Shown here piece after piece: positions 1-10,273 of a stretch of 64,000 nt of DNA (position 1 is the stretch's first letter; each line of letters opens with the position of its first letter). The notes below the pieces were generated by a model. That model searched no databases, was not told where the DNA came from, and saw only the letters and a list, made by a program, of their open reading frames with translations. The translations under genes were made by a program, and so were the position numbers. Source of the DNA: Hyaloperonospora brassicae (taxonomy: Eukaryota; Oomycota; Peronosporomycetes; Peronosporales; Peronosporaceae); assembly GCA_947650285.1 (NCBI GenBank), contig CANTFL010000188.1:62001-126000 (forward strand). The letters run 5' to 3'.

Positions 1-861
1 GCACTGGGGTTCCTGCAGGTCACGAGTGCGGCAGGTTTGCGAGCTTGCGCAAATCAAGTGCTTTTGCCGATGTGTCAGCAACTGTAAGAGGGGAGTCCAA
101 ACGCTTGTATTGACACAGTACAAAATACATACACTGACCACGTTGGAAGCAAGTGCCTCGAAATCTCACGTACACCGTAGATGCAGAGAACCGTCAATCT
201 ACTAAACGAACGCGCTTGATATAAGGAAATTGGAGCGACATGTGATGGATAGCTGGATCCCTCCTATCATAATCTCTTCGAAACTTGCACTTGACAATGT
301 TATCGAACATGGTCAAATATAGCTACTCGATCACAACCTGCATGCGCGCTTCTAGCCGCAATGGGTGGTTGATTTGGTTTATATGACGACCTTTATCAAC
401 TAATCAGTGGAGCGATGCCGAAAGGTACCTTCGACGACAATATTTCGTGCACTATTCACCTAAAAATTAAATATCGTAGATAATCGTCACTCAAGAGGAT
501 ACGCTCCAATTATTGACCCCATTTCGTGTCAATGACATGTAACGGGCTCCCCCATTTACATGTATACGTGTGATTACGGCAACGCCAAGTGTTTGCATGT
601 CTCTTCCATCGCACACATTACACGGATCTACTGAACAATGAAAACACGATATAGTTTTGCCGCTGACGAGAGTCCATGGCGCTGAAGATGCACCAACAAC
701 GCGTTCTATCACCCGTAGCACCGATATCCAGTCAGCATGGAGCAAGTGACAAACTGCTGGAAACTCTAATACAGAACGAGGGTGACCGCCCCGCAACACG
801 CGAGCAGCTCTTTCATATTTGCAGGAATAGCAGCAGCATTGTTGACCTCGACTAGTGTTCG
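1..861. other. intergenic, no gene seen
   Basis: No supported gene. A 124-codon minus-strand reading frame at 491-865 lies directly downstream of the RRM gene, has no recognisable domain, and I take it as the 3' flank or UTR of that gene. Confidence 0.5.
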
Positions 862-1305
862 TCACGACGTGTCGTCGGCGACCGACTCGCCTTCAACTGG
901 TGGATCCACAATACCCACACGCAGTAGTCGACCGTCCAGCTCCTGTCCATTCAACTCACTCACAGCCGCCAGTGCTTCGTCAAACGTCGAAAACACGACC
1001 GACGCCCACAGATGCATCGACGAGTGCTCGGGCGTCACAAGGTGAGCCGTCTCCAGCGTCCCGTAGGCCTCAAACACCTGTCGCAATCGCGTCTCGTCTG
1101 TTTTCCAGTGTAAACCTGCAGGTTGACGTGTTAGTCCGAAGTGCGCTTCGAATGGAAGAAAGGGGTGACCACGCTACAACGTCCTACCAATCACAGAGAC
1201 GTGCGTCGACAGTCTGCGGCTTTGCGTGTTCGACAAGAGCAGCATTTGCTGGCTCTGTCGTAGTGTCCGCAGAGCGAACATGCCGCTTCGGTGAAGGGTA
1301 CGCAT
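862..1305 (-). CDS. small single-RRM RNA-binding protein, probably mitochondrial
   Basis: Two exons on the minus strand: 1188-1305 and 862-1115, with a 72-bp intron (1116-1187). Donor GTAGGA, branch-like CTAAC and acceptor CTGCAG are visible, and the splice rebuilds a glycine codon inside the RRM. The predicted protein is about 123 residues: an Arg/Leu/Ser-rich N-terminus containing SRRLST, typical of a mitochondrial presequence, then one RNA recognition motif with RNP2 (VSVIGL), the helix LRQVFEAYG, and a degenerate RNP1 (LWASVVF), then a short acidic tail. In-frame ATGs lie at 1305, 1281 and 1245; all keep the basic leader, and I chose the outermost. By family it should bind RNA, perhaps in mitochondria like the small plant glycine-rich RRM proteins. 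Targeting is inference; the RRM call is firm. Confidence 0.75.
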
Positions 1306-1634
1306 GGCCCGATGGTGACTACCACGTCAGCTTGGATTGTAATCGTGGTAGTCACTCAGCGTCGGCAGCAAAATTGATACACCTGCGCGCTCATGATTTC
1401 TAAAATTCGCGCGCGGTACTATTTTCGCAGAGCTCTTTCGCCTCCCATGCTGTTGTCGATTTCTAACCCCCTCGAGCGCGATATTTCGATTAGTAAGTCG
1501 AGGAGCCAAGCGTGATCATTCGTAAACGCCATACATTTGTCCGCATGCCCAACAAAACAGTAATTTTACCACGTGCATCGTCAGACTGTAACTGATACCG
1601 TCTTCGTTTCGCTCAAGTCGCACGCGGCAACGTC
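1306..1634. promoter_or_regulatory. shared divergent promoter region
   Basis: About 330 bp separate the start codons of the minus-strand RRM gene and the plus-strand CASP gene, so the promoters must lie back to back or overlap. I see no clear TATA box; an AT-rich stretch with a forward-strand CATTTGTCC-like element lies near 1540. Only the arrangement supports this call. Confidence 0.4.
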
Positions 1635-3827
1635 ATGACGGACGTGTCGTCCACAACTGTCATAGCATCGACAAGACATCATGACAACAGAGGTGGCCCA
1701 CCAGCTCCCCGGTCGTCTACGAGTCGACACAGTGTGTCGCCCGTGCTGCAGTTCTGGAAAGCGTTCGATCTCGACAGTAAGCGCGTGGTGCTCGATGCAC
1801 AGGGGAGTACGATCAAGAGCGATAAAGACGCGAGTGTGCGCTCCCGCAAGAAACTGGCAGAGACGACGCGACAATTCCGACGTTTGGCGTGTGATTCTGA
1901 GAAGGCTGCGGCTCTGGGGCCGCTTTTGAAGGCGTACCAGGAGGAGATCGACCATCTCACGCGTCGAGCCAAATATTCCGAAAATGCGTTTTTCCAGCTG
2001 TATAAGGGACTCTATGCTGCTCCGGATCCTGCACCAGCTCTATCGCTCGTGGCCTCGGGCTCTGATACCGATGACTTGCGCATCGAGAACGCGAAATTGA
2101 AGCGAGAATTGAAAGACTTTGAAGCCGAGTTTGCGACGCTGAAGAATCAGGATATCACGATCCGGAATCTCGAAGAACAAGTTGCAGCTGCTGCAAGGGA
2201 ACAGGAAGACGCGATCCATGAGCAAGTGATGCAACGGACGAGAGAACTGGAAAGTCAGCTGGAAAATGGACGTCTCGAATGGGCACAACAGCGACGAGAC
2301 TATGAACGTCGATTGGAAACTGCTCGCGATGAGCTACAGGACGCTTTCGTGAGACTGGATGCCATGCAGTCGGAGCTGTTTGCACACAAGCAGCGGTCAG
2401 GACGGGCTCGTAATGCACTGGACGCCGAAATGGAAGCGATGTCGCAGGAATCGCTCTTGTCACAGACGCTGCAGTTGGAAAATGCCCAATTGAAGAAACA
2501 GCTTGATGAGCTGCTCAGTCTTTCGACGACGTCGGAGACCTCGGACGGGCACTCTTCAGTGCTGCCAAGAGCTGGTACAGCTAGAGGTGAGACCGTTCAG
2601 GCGGGCAGGGAGATGCAGGCAGAACAGGAAGCAGTGATTGCGTTGTTGCGACAGGAAGTGTTTCGTCTCAAGGAGGCCCTTGCGACGTCAAGTGCAGCTG
2701 CAGCCGAGGATACAAAGCGACTAGAAAGCGCTCTGGAGAGTGCGCAGCGTAGTATGAAGGATCTTGGAGCCCAGCTGGCAGCTCGCCCGACGATCGAGAA
2801 GTTTCACGAGGTGACCCGGAAGCTGCATGTGTTGCAGCAGCTGGAGTACAATGTTGTCGACAGTGATGATGGTGATGGTGATTGTGATGATGTTGGAGGA
2901 AGCAACGTGCACGCTGCAGACGCAGCCGAGAACAGTGAAGCTGTGGGTGGACTGCAGGCGGCTACTGTTGAAGTCGAAAGAATACTCGTGTCTCGAGTAC
3001 GTCGCCTGGAGCACTCACTCCAAGAGTGCGAGAGATTGCTGCAGACTCGAACGTCGTCACTGCAGGAGGTCCAGAGTGCTCTTCACGACCGCGACGCTAA
3101 GATCCAAGAGCAGGCGACGCTCATTCGCAACCTCGAAGAAGGTGTAGCTGCACTCGAGAAAGCTCAACGAACTCGTGCTTCGGGTGTTATTGGGGGCGAC
3201 ATTGGGTCCGAGATCCTCTTGGATGCGATGGAAGATCAATTTACTGGGACCTCGAGTGCGAGCAGGGCGGCAGCAGCAGATGCCACGTCTTCGATCTCAG
3301 CCACATCGTCGGACAGCAAGATGCTAGAGATTGTCCGTGGCCAGCGCGATCGGTTTCGCGAGCGCATGAAGGAGTGTCAGGGCGAGAAAAATCGCGCAGA
3401 AGAGCTGGCGCAGTCGTACAAGAGCACGGTGGCCCGTCTCGAGAATGACAACATGCAGCTGTACCACAAGATCCGCTACTTGCAGAGTTACGGCGGCGAC
3501 AGCAAGTCGGCTACATCTCGCATGAAGCCTGGCTCCGTCCTGGCGCTGGAAGATGGAACTGCAGGGACGTCTGACGTGGAAGCGCGGTACCGTGGCATGT
3601 ACGAAGCCAAAATGAATCCGTTCGTGCAGTTCAACAAGATGGAGAAGCAGCAGCGTTTCACGAATCTCAATCCCGTGGACAAGATCTTGCTGACAAGTGC
3701 CAAGCTGCTGCTGGCCCACCGCATCACGCGCAACATGGCGTTTGGGTACATCTTGCTGCTCCACTTTCTCGTCCTAGCCACGCTCTATTCCTTCATGCAC
3801 GTCTGTGAAGTCACGAACGACTCGTGA
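1635..3827 (+). CDS. CASP-type Golgi coiled-coil membrane protein
   Basis: Intronless 730-residue protein. Near residue 38 it has the CASP/CUX1-like N-terminal signature (QFWKAFDLDSKR followed by a SRKKL helix). A long Glu/Gln/Leu-rich coiled coil fills most of the chain, interrupted by an acidic Asp-rich patch around residue 420 (DSDDGDGD). The C-terminus matches the CASP_C family: a RYRGMYEAKMNPF segment, a conserved NPVDKILL region, and one transmembrane helix at about residues 700-721 (FGYILLLHFLVLATLY) with a short lumenal tail. Family knowledge: CASP is a tail-anchored golgin that tethers vesicles and interacts with Golgi transport machinery. The length agrees with animal and plant CASP (about 650-700). 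The ATG at 1635 is the first in frame before the signature. Only 209 bp separate its stop from the next gene on the same strand. Confidence 0.9.
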   Translation: MTDVSSTTVIASTRHHDNRGGPPAPRSSTSRHSVSPVLQFWKAFDLDSKRVVLDAQGSTIKSDKDASVRSRKKLAETTRQFRRLACDSEKAAALGPLLKAYQEEIDHLTRRAKYSENAFFQLYKGLYAAPDPAPALSLVASGSDTDDLRIENAKLKRELKDFEAEFATLKNQDITIRNLEEQVAAAAREQEDAIHEQVMQRTRELESQLENGRLEWAQQRRDYERRLETARDELQDAFVRLDAMQSELFAHKQRSGRARNALDAEMEAMSQESLLSQTLQLENAQLKKQLDELLSLSTTSETSDGHSSVLPRAGTARGETVQAGREMQAEQEAVIALLRQEVFRLKEALATSSAAAAEDTKRLESALESAQRSMKDLGAQLAARPTIEKFHEVTRKLHVLQQLEYNVVDSDDGDGDCDDVGGSNVHAADAAENSEAVGGLQAATVEVERILVSRVRRLEHSLQECERLLQTRTSSLQEVQSALHDRDAKIQEQATLIRNLEEGVAALEKAQRTRASGVIGGDIGSEILLDAMEDQFTGTSSASRAAAADATSSISATSSDSKMLEIVRGQRDRFRERMKECQGEKNRAEELAQSYKSTVARLENDNMQLYHKIRYLQSYGGDSKSATSRMKPGSVLALEDGTAGTSDVEARYRGMYEAKMNPFVQFNKMEKQQRFTNLNPVDKILLTSAKLLLAHRITRNMAFGYILLLHFLVLATLYSFMHVCEVTNDS

Positions 3828-4036
3828 CAATACACGTTCAAATACCGCACAAAAAATTGACTGTCAAGTTTCGAACAAAAAAACCCGCGCACAAAAAGCT
3901 GACGAATATGTAATATTTGCGCCCGAGTGCGAGCGACGTTTGACACGGACGAACGTAGCGCAGTGAAGTAACACGTTCACGTGGTGTCCCAGCGCCGCTG
4001 CCCCACGTGAGACTTTCCATACTACCAAAGTCCGTC

Positions 4037-4522
4037 ATGAGGTGGCAGACTGCGACCAAAATCGTGCTCTGGCTGCCTGTTGGCGTGACGGTCAACGCGC
4101 TGGGCGTGAGTCTCGCGAGCGTCAAAGGCCGATCCATGCAGCCCGCACTGAACGACGGACTGTCTCAAGACGCCGTGCGCGACCGCGTGCTGCTCGACAA
4201 GTTCTCGGTGCAGATACGTCATCGCTACAGGAGGGGCGACGTCGTTGTACTCGCATCCCCCGAAGCTCCGGGGCAGTTTCTGACCAAGCGACTCGTGGGA
4301 CTCGAAGGAGATGTGGTGACGGACCGCAGGGGCCGCTACTGTCTGGTGCCCCCGGGTCGGTGCTGGGTCGAGGGCGACAACCCGACGTGCAGTGACGACA
4401 GCAACGCGTTCGGACCTGTGCCGCTGGCGCTCATTGACTCGCGCGTACTGGCAGTCGTATGGCCATGGAAGGAGGTGAAGGTCGTGCGTCGAAAGCTGCT
4501 GCCGGACCGCGTGGATGTGTAG
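4037..4522 (+). CDS. mitochondrial inner membrane peptidase subunit 2-like protease
   Basis: A 161-residue S26-family signal peptidase. A single N-terminal hydrophobic helix (about residues 8-28, KIVLWLPVGVTVNALGVSL) is followed by GRSMQPAL with the catalytic Ser near residue 33, then FLTKRLVGLEGD with the general-base Lys near residue 84, and the conserved WVEGDNPTCSDDSNAFGPV box. Size and the short catalytic loop match Imp2/IMMP2L rather than ER signal peptidase. By family it removes sorting signals from proteins delivered to the mitochondrial intermembrane space, working with Imp1. The frame is open further upstream to a GTG at 4007, but the first ATG (4037) gives a proper membrane anchor, so I use it. 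No intron seen. Confidence 0.88.
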   Translation: MRWQTATKIVLWLPVGVTVNALGVSLASVKGRSMQPALNDGLSQDAVRDRVLLDKFSVQIRHRYRRGDVVVLASPEAPGQFLTKRLVGLEGDVVTDRRGRYCLVPPGRCWVEGDNPTCSDDSNAFGPVPLALIDSRVLAVVWPWKEVKVVRRKLLPDRVDV

Positions 4523-5292
4523 GAGGAGAAGGAGGAGGAGAATAGAAAACCAGGTAGCAGTTTTGTGGCATCGACAGGTGCGAAAGGCTGTGGATGTGAG
4601 CTATTCCGGCTATTGCCAACTAGCTGCAAGGGGGTGGGCGACGTAGTGGTGACAGGAGAGAAGGACATGGGGTTGTATGGTGATGAGGTCAGTGAGCGAC
4701 AAGACGACGTGTCCAGCGTTGCACAAGTCTCTTTTTGCTCGTGGAGCAGTCGGACCACTTGTTGGGTCGTGCAGTGCGTGGACGTTGATCCGGTTTTCGA
4801 TATGTTCTGCAGCGTTAGCACACGTCAGTCGTTGTGTCAAACGTGCAGCGGTGTGAATGCCGTGTTCTTGTTTCGGTCAACTGGTGTGATGGCAGATGCG
4901 GAAGGAAGAGCCGCACTGTTGTAGGGAATAGTAGACGCTGGTATTCATATATCCGACTGCGATCTTCTTGGTGACTCACACAGAGCGATCCTTACAAACA
5001 GAGCGATCCTTACAAACAGAGCGATCCTCACAAACAGAGCGATCCTTTTGTAGATACGCATTGTCACGTCAGAGTACAGGCTGACCAACGCCCGAAGCGA
5101 AATACATAGGCGAAGAGAAACGCTTAGTATGTGGTGCACTGGTGCAAATGTGTACCTTGGAAACGACGGGTTGACTACTCTTTTGTAAATACACATGAAA
5201 GACTATGATACACTACAGACAGACACTGCAGGGGACGGGTTTCCGATCACGAGCGGCGACAGCACTTGATGTCCACGCAGCCACTGGCCCTC
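4523..5292. other. intergenic between convergent genes
   Basis: The protease gene and the FYVE gene converge here. Several 60-160 codon frames exist on both strands (for example 4336-4821 minus, 4565-4924 plus), but they overlap each other and the neighbouring gene and show no domain, so I do not call genes. It holds the 18-bp tandem repeat listed separately. Confidence 0.5.
4978..5047. repeat. 18-bp minisatellite, four copies
   Basis: Four direct copies of ACAAACAGAGCGATCCTT (first copy slightly diverged, third with one T to C change) run head to tail in the intergenic region. No coding role is apparent; it could vary in copy number between strains. Confidence 0.9.
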
Positions 5293-6132
5293 TCAATTGC
5301 AAAAGCGGCGAATACGAGCCGAGTCCGACTGGTTGATAAGTGCGTTTGTCTTGCAGTCAATGGAGCAAAAGCTCTCAGCTGGCGCAAGTGCTTTCTGGAA
5401 CGACTGGGTGCAATTGTGGCACTTGCTCGTCTCCGAGTGGATCGTCGTGCCATAGTGCGACGCACAGTTCTCGCGCGTGACTTCGTCACTGAGGACGTAA
5501 AAGGCACTGCGACCGGATCCGTTCCACGGCTTGAGCGTCACGTAGCCATAGTCCACGAGGCGCAAGAACAGCGCAGCGCATCCCGTGCGACTGGACATGA
5601 TGCCAGCATCCATGAGCCAGCTCACGGCCTCGGATTGCACAAAGTACTGGTACTGCACCTTGAACCGTTTCGTGCGGGACGTCTGCGTCAGCACTTCCAC
5701 CGCACAGAAAATGAGCTCTTCTTGCACGTCTCCCACTTGCTCGTTTTCCGACGACTCGCTGGACGCAGCTGCCGACTCCAGACCGGACAGCGAGTTCATC
5801 GAGCCAGACGAGGCCATTGTCGTGGTCGTAGACTTGGCCAGTGCGTTGCACTGCGTGCACACGCGCACGCGGCCCTTGTAGCCGAGTTCAGGCAGCCGCA
5901 CAGAAAAGGGCGAACACTCGCCGCAGACGAGCTCCCCACAGGCACGACAGTGGTGTCGGCGTCGTGTCCAGATGGAAAAGTCGTTGCCACAGCAGAGACA
6001 CGAGGCGCTGGCCGCATCAGGGCGCCAGGGCGGTGGGCCCTTCCCGTTCGATCTCAGGCTGCTGGTGGTCGTTGCAGTAGGAGGAGTAGCCAGCGATAGC
6101 GGCAAGTCGCACGTGATCATCGATACGCCCAT
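5293..6132 (-). CDS. FYVE and DEP domain protein with C-terminal FCS-like zinc motif
   Basis: Intronless 279-residue protein. The FYVE zinc finger spans about residues 36-97 and has all three signatures: WRPD (WxxD) at 36, RRRHHCRACG at 57, and GRVRVCTQC with the RVC core at 90. It should bind phosphatidylinositol 3-phosphate on endosomes. A Ser-rich linker (about 100-130) is followed by a DEP-like domain (about 133-225: FKVQYQYFVQSEAVSWLM, then SGRSAFYVLSD). A second small Cys cluster (CHNC ... SFCSIDC, about 235-260) resembles FCS-type zinc fingers. Oomycetes carry many FYVE proteins with varied partners; FYVE plus DEP suggests endosomal signalling. The ATG at 6132 is followed by a plausible N-terminus. 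Function beyond lipid binding is inference. Confidence 0.85.
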   Translation of the reverse strand: MGVSMITCDLPLSLATPPTATTTSSLRSNGKGPPPWRPDAASASCLCCGNDFSIWTRRRHHCRACGELVCGECSPFSVRLPELGYKGRVRVCTQCNALAKSTTTTMASSGSMNSLSGLESAAASSESSENEQVGDVQEELIFCAVEVLTQTSRTKRFKVQYQYFVQSEAVSWLMDAGIMSSRTGCAALFLRLVDYGYVTLKPWNGSGRSAFYVLSDEVTRENCASHYGTTIHSETSKCHNCTQSFQKALAPAESFCSIDCKTNALINQSDSARIRRFCN

Positions 6133-6485
6133 GTCGCTCGTGACGGGGGTCCCACCCTACTGTACGTATAAATGTCGGGAGGTACGTAGGTGCGTACGTA
6201 AGTAGGTATGTACGGATATGTCGATGTTCGATGGAACTTCTCGACAGAAGCGCTCGCGTTTCGATGTTTCGCTCGACGGACGCAATACACGCGAAATTCG
6301 AAAGTGAACCGGCTAATGTGGCATTAAAGCACTTCTGCAGGAGTCACAGACGAGGCAGACGACGTGAGAACCACACGAGACGACCTCGTCTGCCCAGGAG
6401 TCCGTGGCGCATCACCTCGAAACCTCTGTAGTGGCATGACTTTCCCGTCCTCGGTTTCAATACAACCGCAGGTCAATGGCACCTG
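6133..6485. other. upstream region of the FYVE gene
   Basis: No gene seen. Just upstream of the FYVE start (6165-6215) there is a cluster of GTACGT/GTAGGT words with a GTACGTATAAATG element, possibly promoter sequence. Confidence 0.3.
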
Positions 6486-7420
6486 TCAAACAGCCTGGGT
6501 GCCAAATCGACGCGGGCGCGTCATGATCGCTGCTGGTGCTGGACACTGACGAAGGTGGACGGACGGGAGGCCGAGAGCTGCAAACTCACTGCCGCTCGCG
6601 TGGCGAACAGTTCGTTTACCACGTGGCAGCGCCATAGACTGTCGGTTGACACTGCAGACTTTATAGGGATTTGTCGGCGCTTTGACACCGACTTGATTGA
6701 AGCTGTAGACACCCAGTGCAAAGCCAGCAAATCCTGACTTGACATGGCTCCACCGCCTTTCAGCAATGTACAGCAAGAAGTTACCCCACACTAGCGGCTC
6801 GAGCGCTTCTTCGTCTGCCGTCATCGTTTGCTCGTGCATGGAGACTCGAGCAGTAGCTGATCTACAAACTGGCAAGTCCAGCGGTCAGGGAAGCCTGACG
6901 GCCACGCGAAAGCCGGACGGCCGCGTGAGTTGGGCCTACGTCGCCCATTTCGCGCATGAATCTGGTTCGGTTCCACATACACACAGTTTGCCCGAGACGA
7001 CGGCGCTTGATTTCGCGGTGAAAATTTCTCCTCAGGCCATGCTGGTAAGTTCCGCCTCTAAATGCAATCACCCTGCAGTGGTACAATACGGAAGCGAGCA
7101 GATGCAGGCAAGGGGCGCCTTGCTAACGCGGTCCTTAGTGAGCACCACCGTCCTGTTGTCAAGCAACCAGCTCAGTTCGTGTACCTCGGACGGCCGCTCA
7201 ACGCCATCACTGCAAAGCCATCTCGTACCAACGTGCGGCGCTGACTATCCATCGTGCCTTCTTCAAGGATTGCTCGGTGAAAACGATGTCCATCTGGTGA
7301 CCACACGACAACGCCTCTCTGCTCTTTGCCATTGAGTCCGTTGCTACAAACATGTTGGACAGCATGATGCAGCAACCGCAGGCGGCGATTGCCAGCCAAG
7401 CACTGCAGCGAGGCCGAGCA
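6486..7420 (-). other. possible multi-exon membrane protein gene, unresolved
   Basis: Several minus-strand segments look coding and can be partly joined by plausible splice sites. One segment at about 7,210-7,400 holds a hydrophobic stretch (AWLAIAACGCCIMLSNMF) and ends at a GTACGA donor. The next starts after TTGACAACAG near 7,165. Another near 6,930-7,020 reads EIFTAKSSAVVSGKLCVC. The last (about 6,570-6,860) contains MHEQTMTADEEALEPLVWG and a Gly-rich hydrophobic helix (SGFAGFALGVYSF). One junction, near 7,040-7,075, does not splice cleanly, and no family is recognised. It could be a real small membrane protein gene or a decayed one. Confidence 0.3.
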
Positions 7421-9484
7421 CAGGATACCCATGATTATAGTCTCCGCTTGACTCGGTTGGTCTCTTGTTAGCCAGACACCAGATGTCTAGGCGGAAGCAG
7501 ATGGGCCATCGCGTTTGCAAATCAACGAACGAGGAGCTGATCCGCCCGCCGCTCCAGCTCTCAGTAAATCAAGATAGAGTCTCTAACGCCCCAACGTTTC
7601 ATTCCTTCCTTTGCTCGGATCGTCCACTCGCTCGTCCGGGCGACTTGGAGTGTCGCCAATTCAAAGCCTGGGCGAGAGCTCGATTCCTGCATACTGGACA
7701 CGCGCTCAAGGTGTCGTGCACGGAGCTTCGTATCCGACTCAATCGCTACATGCGTGCGCGGGCGCCTGCCTCATATTCTCGCGGGCCGCCGTAGCCAGCT
7801 TTGTTATTCGAGATAGAGCTGGCGCCCGGTCCGCTCTTCCGATCGGAGCTGCCAAGAGACCCAACGACGCAAAATGGGGCACGTCAAGGCAAGAAACAGC
7901 ACCTCTGTAGATGCGGGTCACGAATGATTCGGTTCTTCCACATGTAGCCCCATTAAGTCAAAAGAGGTTCAACTTTGTGAACGATTAGATGCAGTCAAGT
8001 TCTGCCGCCGGTACAGCTTCGTAGAGGCGTCCAAGATCTGCTTTTGTAACAAGTGGGACGACAGACAGTCGGAGCAGTAGATCTCTGGTGTCGCCGGTAA
8101 ATCAGACTACTCGCCGCTCACAATCAGTCCTGCGGGCAATGGGAGTCGAGTAACTCCCGATGTGTTGCAAGCCTGAGACGAACTGACATTCATCGCGAAA
8201 ATTCTGCTCCTGATCGAATTGTCCTAGCCGCCGATCCAGTACTTTCCCCTCAATGCGATGAACGGCAGGTGTGACGTTGTCACCAGCAGTAGCGCGTCGC
8301 ACCGTACAAAGGCAAGCGAGACGCTGCCGACAAGACGAGCTGCGGCACTGCAATTCAGACTTGACGTTCATGTCACGAATCCGATCGGTACTATTGCGCA
8401 GCAGCTAATTCCTGTGTCCGTTAAGGCTCGGCTCAGTGCGATGGCTGCGCCTCGAGCCAGCACAAGAAAGCTACATGTCGCGATGAAGCTGCTCGGCGGA
8501 AGCTGAAACGTAGCAAAGGCTGCATGATTAGAGGTAGTACAACCTGGTCCCGCAGAGGACGCGCGAAAAGAGCGTCTTGCGTGTTCCAGCTGCGCCCTAT
8601 AGGCACGAGAAAATGCCGGACCTATAGGTCGAATGCACTCGCATCGTGGTCGTCCTTCGCTTGTCGTGGACCAACATTCGAGCACGTGGAAGTACCTTGT
8701 TCCCATGAATGTTCATGGTGTTGCTCGGCGTAGTTCAGCATGCCGATGCATTGTTAGTCTGTCCTGGCATGTTGTGCAGAAGAAGTGGTAGAGCCTCAAG
8801 TGGGACGACGCGGCGGGCTGTATCAAGTCGAGTGTAGGACGATGCTGGCATGCGTCATTGCGACCCGCGCACACGCAACCCATTGGGAGCAGACTCTCGA
8901 CTCGATCTGAACCATCACGTGAGCCCGCGCCCCCCCTCCTGTGTCGCACGCCCCTTGCCGGAGATCACCAGCACGCTCGGCGTCGTCTTCTTTTTGTCAC
9001 CATTGTCGTCGAAACTGGCTTCAGCTCCTCTTCTCTTGCACGCGCTGTCGTCTTGTTCGCTGGCCCCGAAGATGGTCGCACTTCTGACTGACTGCGGGCA
9101 AACACCCGAATCAAGTCGATGAGTCGGCCGAAATGCCAGTCGTGTATCGGGCTACTGCCTCGTCCAGCTCAAGATGTTGTCACTCTGACCCGAATGAGAC
9201 GCCACCCGGATCACGGACTCCGGAACGACGCATCTGATAGCGGTCCAACGGGGCCTATACGCAAAGCTCATTGAGCTCGTCTCTTCCAAGTAACATGATG
9301 AGTTGATACAGCAGTCGCCGAAGCCGCGCTCTTCCACCAGTCGTCGCTTCTGATGCATTTGCTAATGATTGCGTCGGCAGTTTCTGCTCGCCGTAATCGT
9401 CCGTTCCTGCATTCGGAACGCTTCCTTAACCCCGCAAGGATCAGACTGTCGATTGGGTCGTTATGACTGCGCTAAGATGTCTGT
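7421..9484. other. gene-poor stretch, nothing firm
   Basis: Overlapping short frames on both strands (for example 8102-8371 and 8368-8706 minus, 7465-7910 plus) without domains or clear splice structure. I see no transposon ends and no RNA gene. It may include further exons of the doubtful minus-strand gene. Confidence 0.35.
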
Positions 9485-10262
9485 ATGGATCTCTCCCTAA
9501 TCTTCTTTCATAATGTGTCGTTCTTCTCCTCGCTTTCTCATTCTGCTTGCTCGAGACGTTGGGCTTCACGGGGGGGGGGCACTCTGCAAAGGGCACGTGG
9601 AAACGGGTATCCAGTCCTGAGGGCACACAGGGCGCGAAAATCGCAGAAAACGCCGGGTACCAAGCCGATCACCCCCGATAGGCCGCTGGTGCACCTGGAC
9701 GGTTCCGATCAAAATCCCGTTCTATGCAAGTTCTCTTCGTGGGACCGGGATCCGCGCTAGGCAAACGGATCGGCGACTGAAGAAGGCGGACGGAAAATAG
9801 CAGGAACTCGCTTGCGCCTTGGGTGCAGGGGTTCGACACTCCGTCGATGTGCCCCCACACCGCGGGATACCAGGGGATTGCTTCCCTCTCGGGTCGCACG
9901 CTGCTGTGCCTCCCGTAGCACGCGCAGCGGAGAAAAGGCATCCCCCTTTGAACCTTGGCCCCACTCAGGGGGACTTTCCGTCCAAGGTCAGGGGTCCAGT
10001 TGACTGGCTCTTACGAGGTCTTCGTCTCGGTCCGTTGTTGCTCGAAGAGCCCAAATTGGGAAGTGCTTCCTTTACCTTCGCCCGTCAAGTTGTGCCGGCA
10101 TCTATCAAGTGGAACGACATATGATCTACTGACAATGAGGTCGCCTCGTTTGGCGACGACTAACAGAGCATCGAGGACATGCTCTCAAATGTCCATCACA
10201 CAGCAAATGTCATCAACCTGTCTTGGTTGGCGTTTCCAGGGTTTGTCTCGGTCGACGTTAGC
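9485..10262 (+). pseudogene. decayed coding remnant, family unknown
   Basis: Plus-strand segments read like broken protein: 9819-10124 contains a Pro/Leu/Arg-rich run (PVDWLLRGLRLGPLLLEE) and continues past a stop as SIEDMLSNVHHTANVINLSW. Frames shift repeatedly (9485-9760, 9819-10124, 9955-10278). The remnant ends immediately before the Gyp1 5' LTR. I do not recognise the family; a retroelement or duplicated gene relic is possible. Confidence 0.3.
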
Positions 10263-10273
10263 TAAGCGGTCAC

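Noticed and set aside
855..1403. 182-codon plus-strand frame over the RRM gene
   Set aside because: Antisense of the RRM exons; no domain.
4336..4821. 161-codon minus-strand frame at the end of the peptidase gene
   Set aside because: Thr/Ser-rich, no domain, and it overlaps the well-supported peptidase gene.
5266..6099. 277-codon plus-strand frame opposite the FYVE gene
   Set aside because: Its codons are the complement of a protein with unmistakable FYVE and DEP domains; Arg/His-rich composition is typical of a shadow.
6739..7335. 198-codon plus-strand frame
   Set aside because: No domain, and the opposite strand has better coding-like segments.
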